64,000 nt of DNA. Source: Oligoflexus tunisiensis. Its GTDB lineage: Bacteria; Bdellovibrionota_B; Oligoflexia; Oligoflexales; Oligoflexaceae. Numbering within the stretch: position 1 is the stretch's first letter; each line of letters opens with the position of its first letter. A program made the translations under genes and the position numbers. The stretch is taken from assembly GCF_001748245.1 (NCBI RefSeq), contig NZ_BDFO01000001.1, positions 4,417,471 to 4,481,470 of the forward strand, read 5' to 3'. Of the stretch, positions 63,769 to 64,000 are shown in pieces. The notes beneath the pieces were generated by a model. It had not been told where the DNA came from, searched no databases, and was given only the letters and a program-made list of their open reading frames with translations.

Positions 63769-64000
63769 GTGGAAGGCAGCCCAACCATTTTTGAGGCCGA
63801 AGTCACGCATCTATCCAATCAGGGCTATGGCGTGGTCAAGGGCCCCGATCGTGTGACCTGGTTTGTCCGTGGCACCTGGCGGGGGGATGTCGGGCAATTT
63901 CTTGCGACCGATGAGTGCGATGGCGCCTATCGCTTTGCGGAATTGATCACGCTGCTGCGCCCTTCGCCTGAACGCCTCCCGGCGCCCTGTCCGCACCTTG
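63769..64000 (+). CDS. 23S rRNA (uracil) methyltransferase, TrmA/RlmD-type, 3' partial
   Basis: The frame opened by GTG 63769 (GGGAG seven bases upstream) runs off the window. It encodes a TRAM-like domain (VTHLSNQGYGVVKGPDRVTWF, FVRGTWRGDVG), then SPERLPAPCPHL. This is the N-terminal part of the RNA m5U methyltransferase family, whose first cluster cysteine follows in PxCPHF. In-frame GTG 63763 is an alternative start. Confidence 0.75.
   Translation, partial: MEGSPTIFEAEVTHLSNQGYGVVKGPDRVTWFVRGTWRGDVGQFLATDECDGAYRFAELITLLRPSPERLPAPCPHL

Overview
The window looks like chromosomal DNA of a Gram-negative, probably deltaproteobacterium- or Bdellovibrionota-like bacterium (an Oligoflexus-type organism is my best guess, by inference only). 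The reasons are the GC-rich sequence, many lipoproteins, outer-membrane barrels and prepilin-like proteins, a SUV3-type RNA helicase and a HAMP/SpoIIE-type phosphatase. Genes are packed tightly, with many ATGA stop/start overlaps. No tRNA, rRNA, transposase, phage or CRISPR locus is visible.

Layout. 1-7.5 kb holds the 3' end of a large repeat-built surface protein with a DUF1566 C-terminus, a pseudopilin-like protein fused to a Hint domain, and two more prepilins. 7.5-13.4 kb carries a FecR-domain protein divergent from a phosphatase / outer-membrane barrel / periplasmic protein operon. 13.4-21 kb is mixed metabolism: SRPBCC protein, FAD monooxygenase, methionine aminopeptidase, phospholipase D-type lipoprotein, a lipid kinase, a metallophosphoesterase and a PNGase F-like secreted protein. 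21.3-26.1 kb is a second minor-pseudopilin operon. 26-30.2 kb holds small membrane and secreted proteins, including a DM9-repeat lipoprotein.

30.5-42.3 kb is a sulfur block. A short leader ORF ending in seven Cys codons among nine, merged with an intrinsic terminator, precedes cobA-met8-cysI-cysH-cysD-cysN-cysE-cysK. Sulfate is activated by CysDN, APS is reduced by CysH, sulfite by the siroheme enzyme CysI (siroheme made by the first two genes), and sulfide is fixed by CysE/CysK. Two transsulfuration enzymes follow, behind a structured leader with a second strong terminator that has SAM-II-like elements. The poly-Cys leader is the most striking regulatory feature and suggests ribosome-mediated cysteine attenuation.

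42-64 kb contains an EamA transporter, a methyltransferase, 3-methyladenine glycosylase, a HemN paralogue that lacks its radical-SAM cysteines, a carbonic anhydrase, a three-gene lipid cassette (DAG-kinase-like, SDR, and a fusion with an acyl-ACP-reductase-like domain), a SUV3 helicase, a BON protein, ppsA divergent from an acs-adh-cdsA operon with a sigma-54-type promoter, a PilZ-like protein, a patatin and the start of an rRNA uracil methyltransferase. Short tandem duplications occur just downstream of genes at four places (about 5.1, 16.2, 39.5 and 54.6 kb). Two of them run into U-tract terminators.
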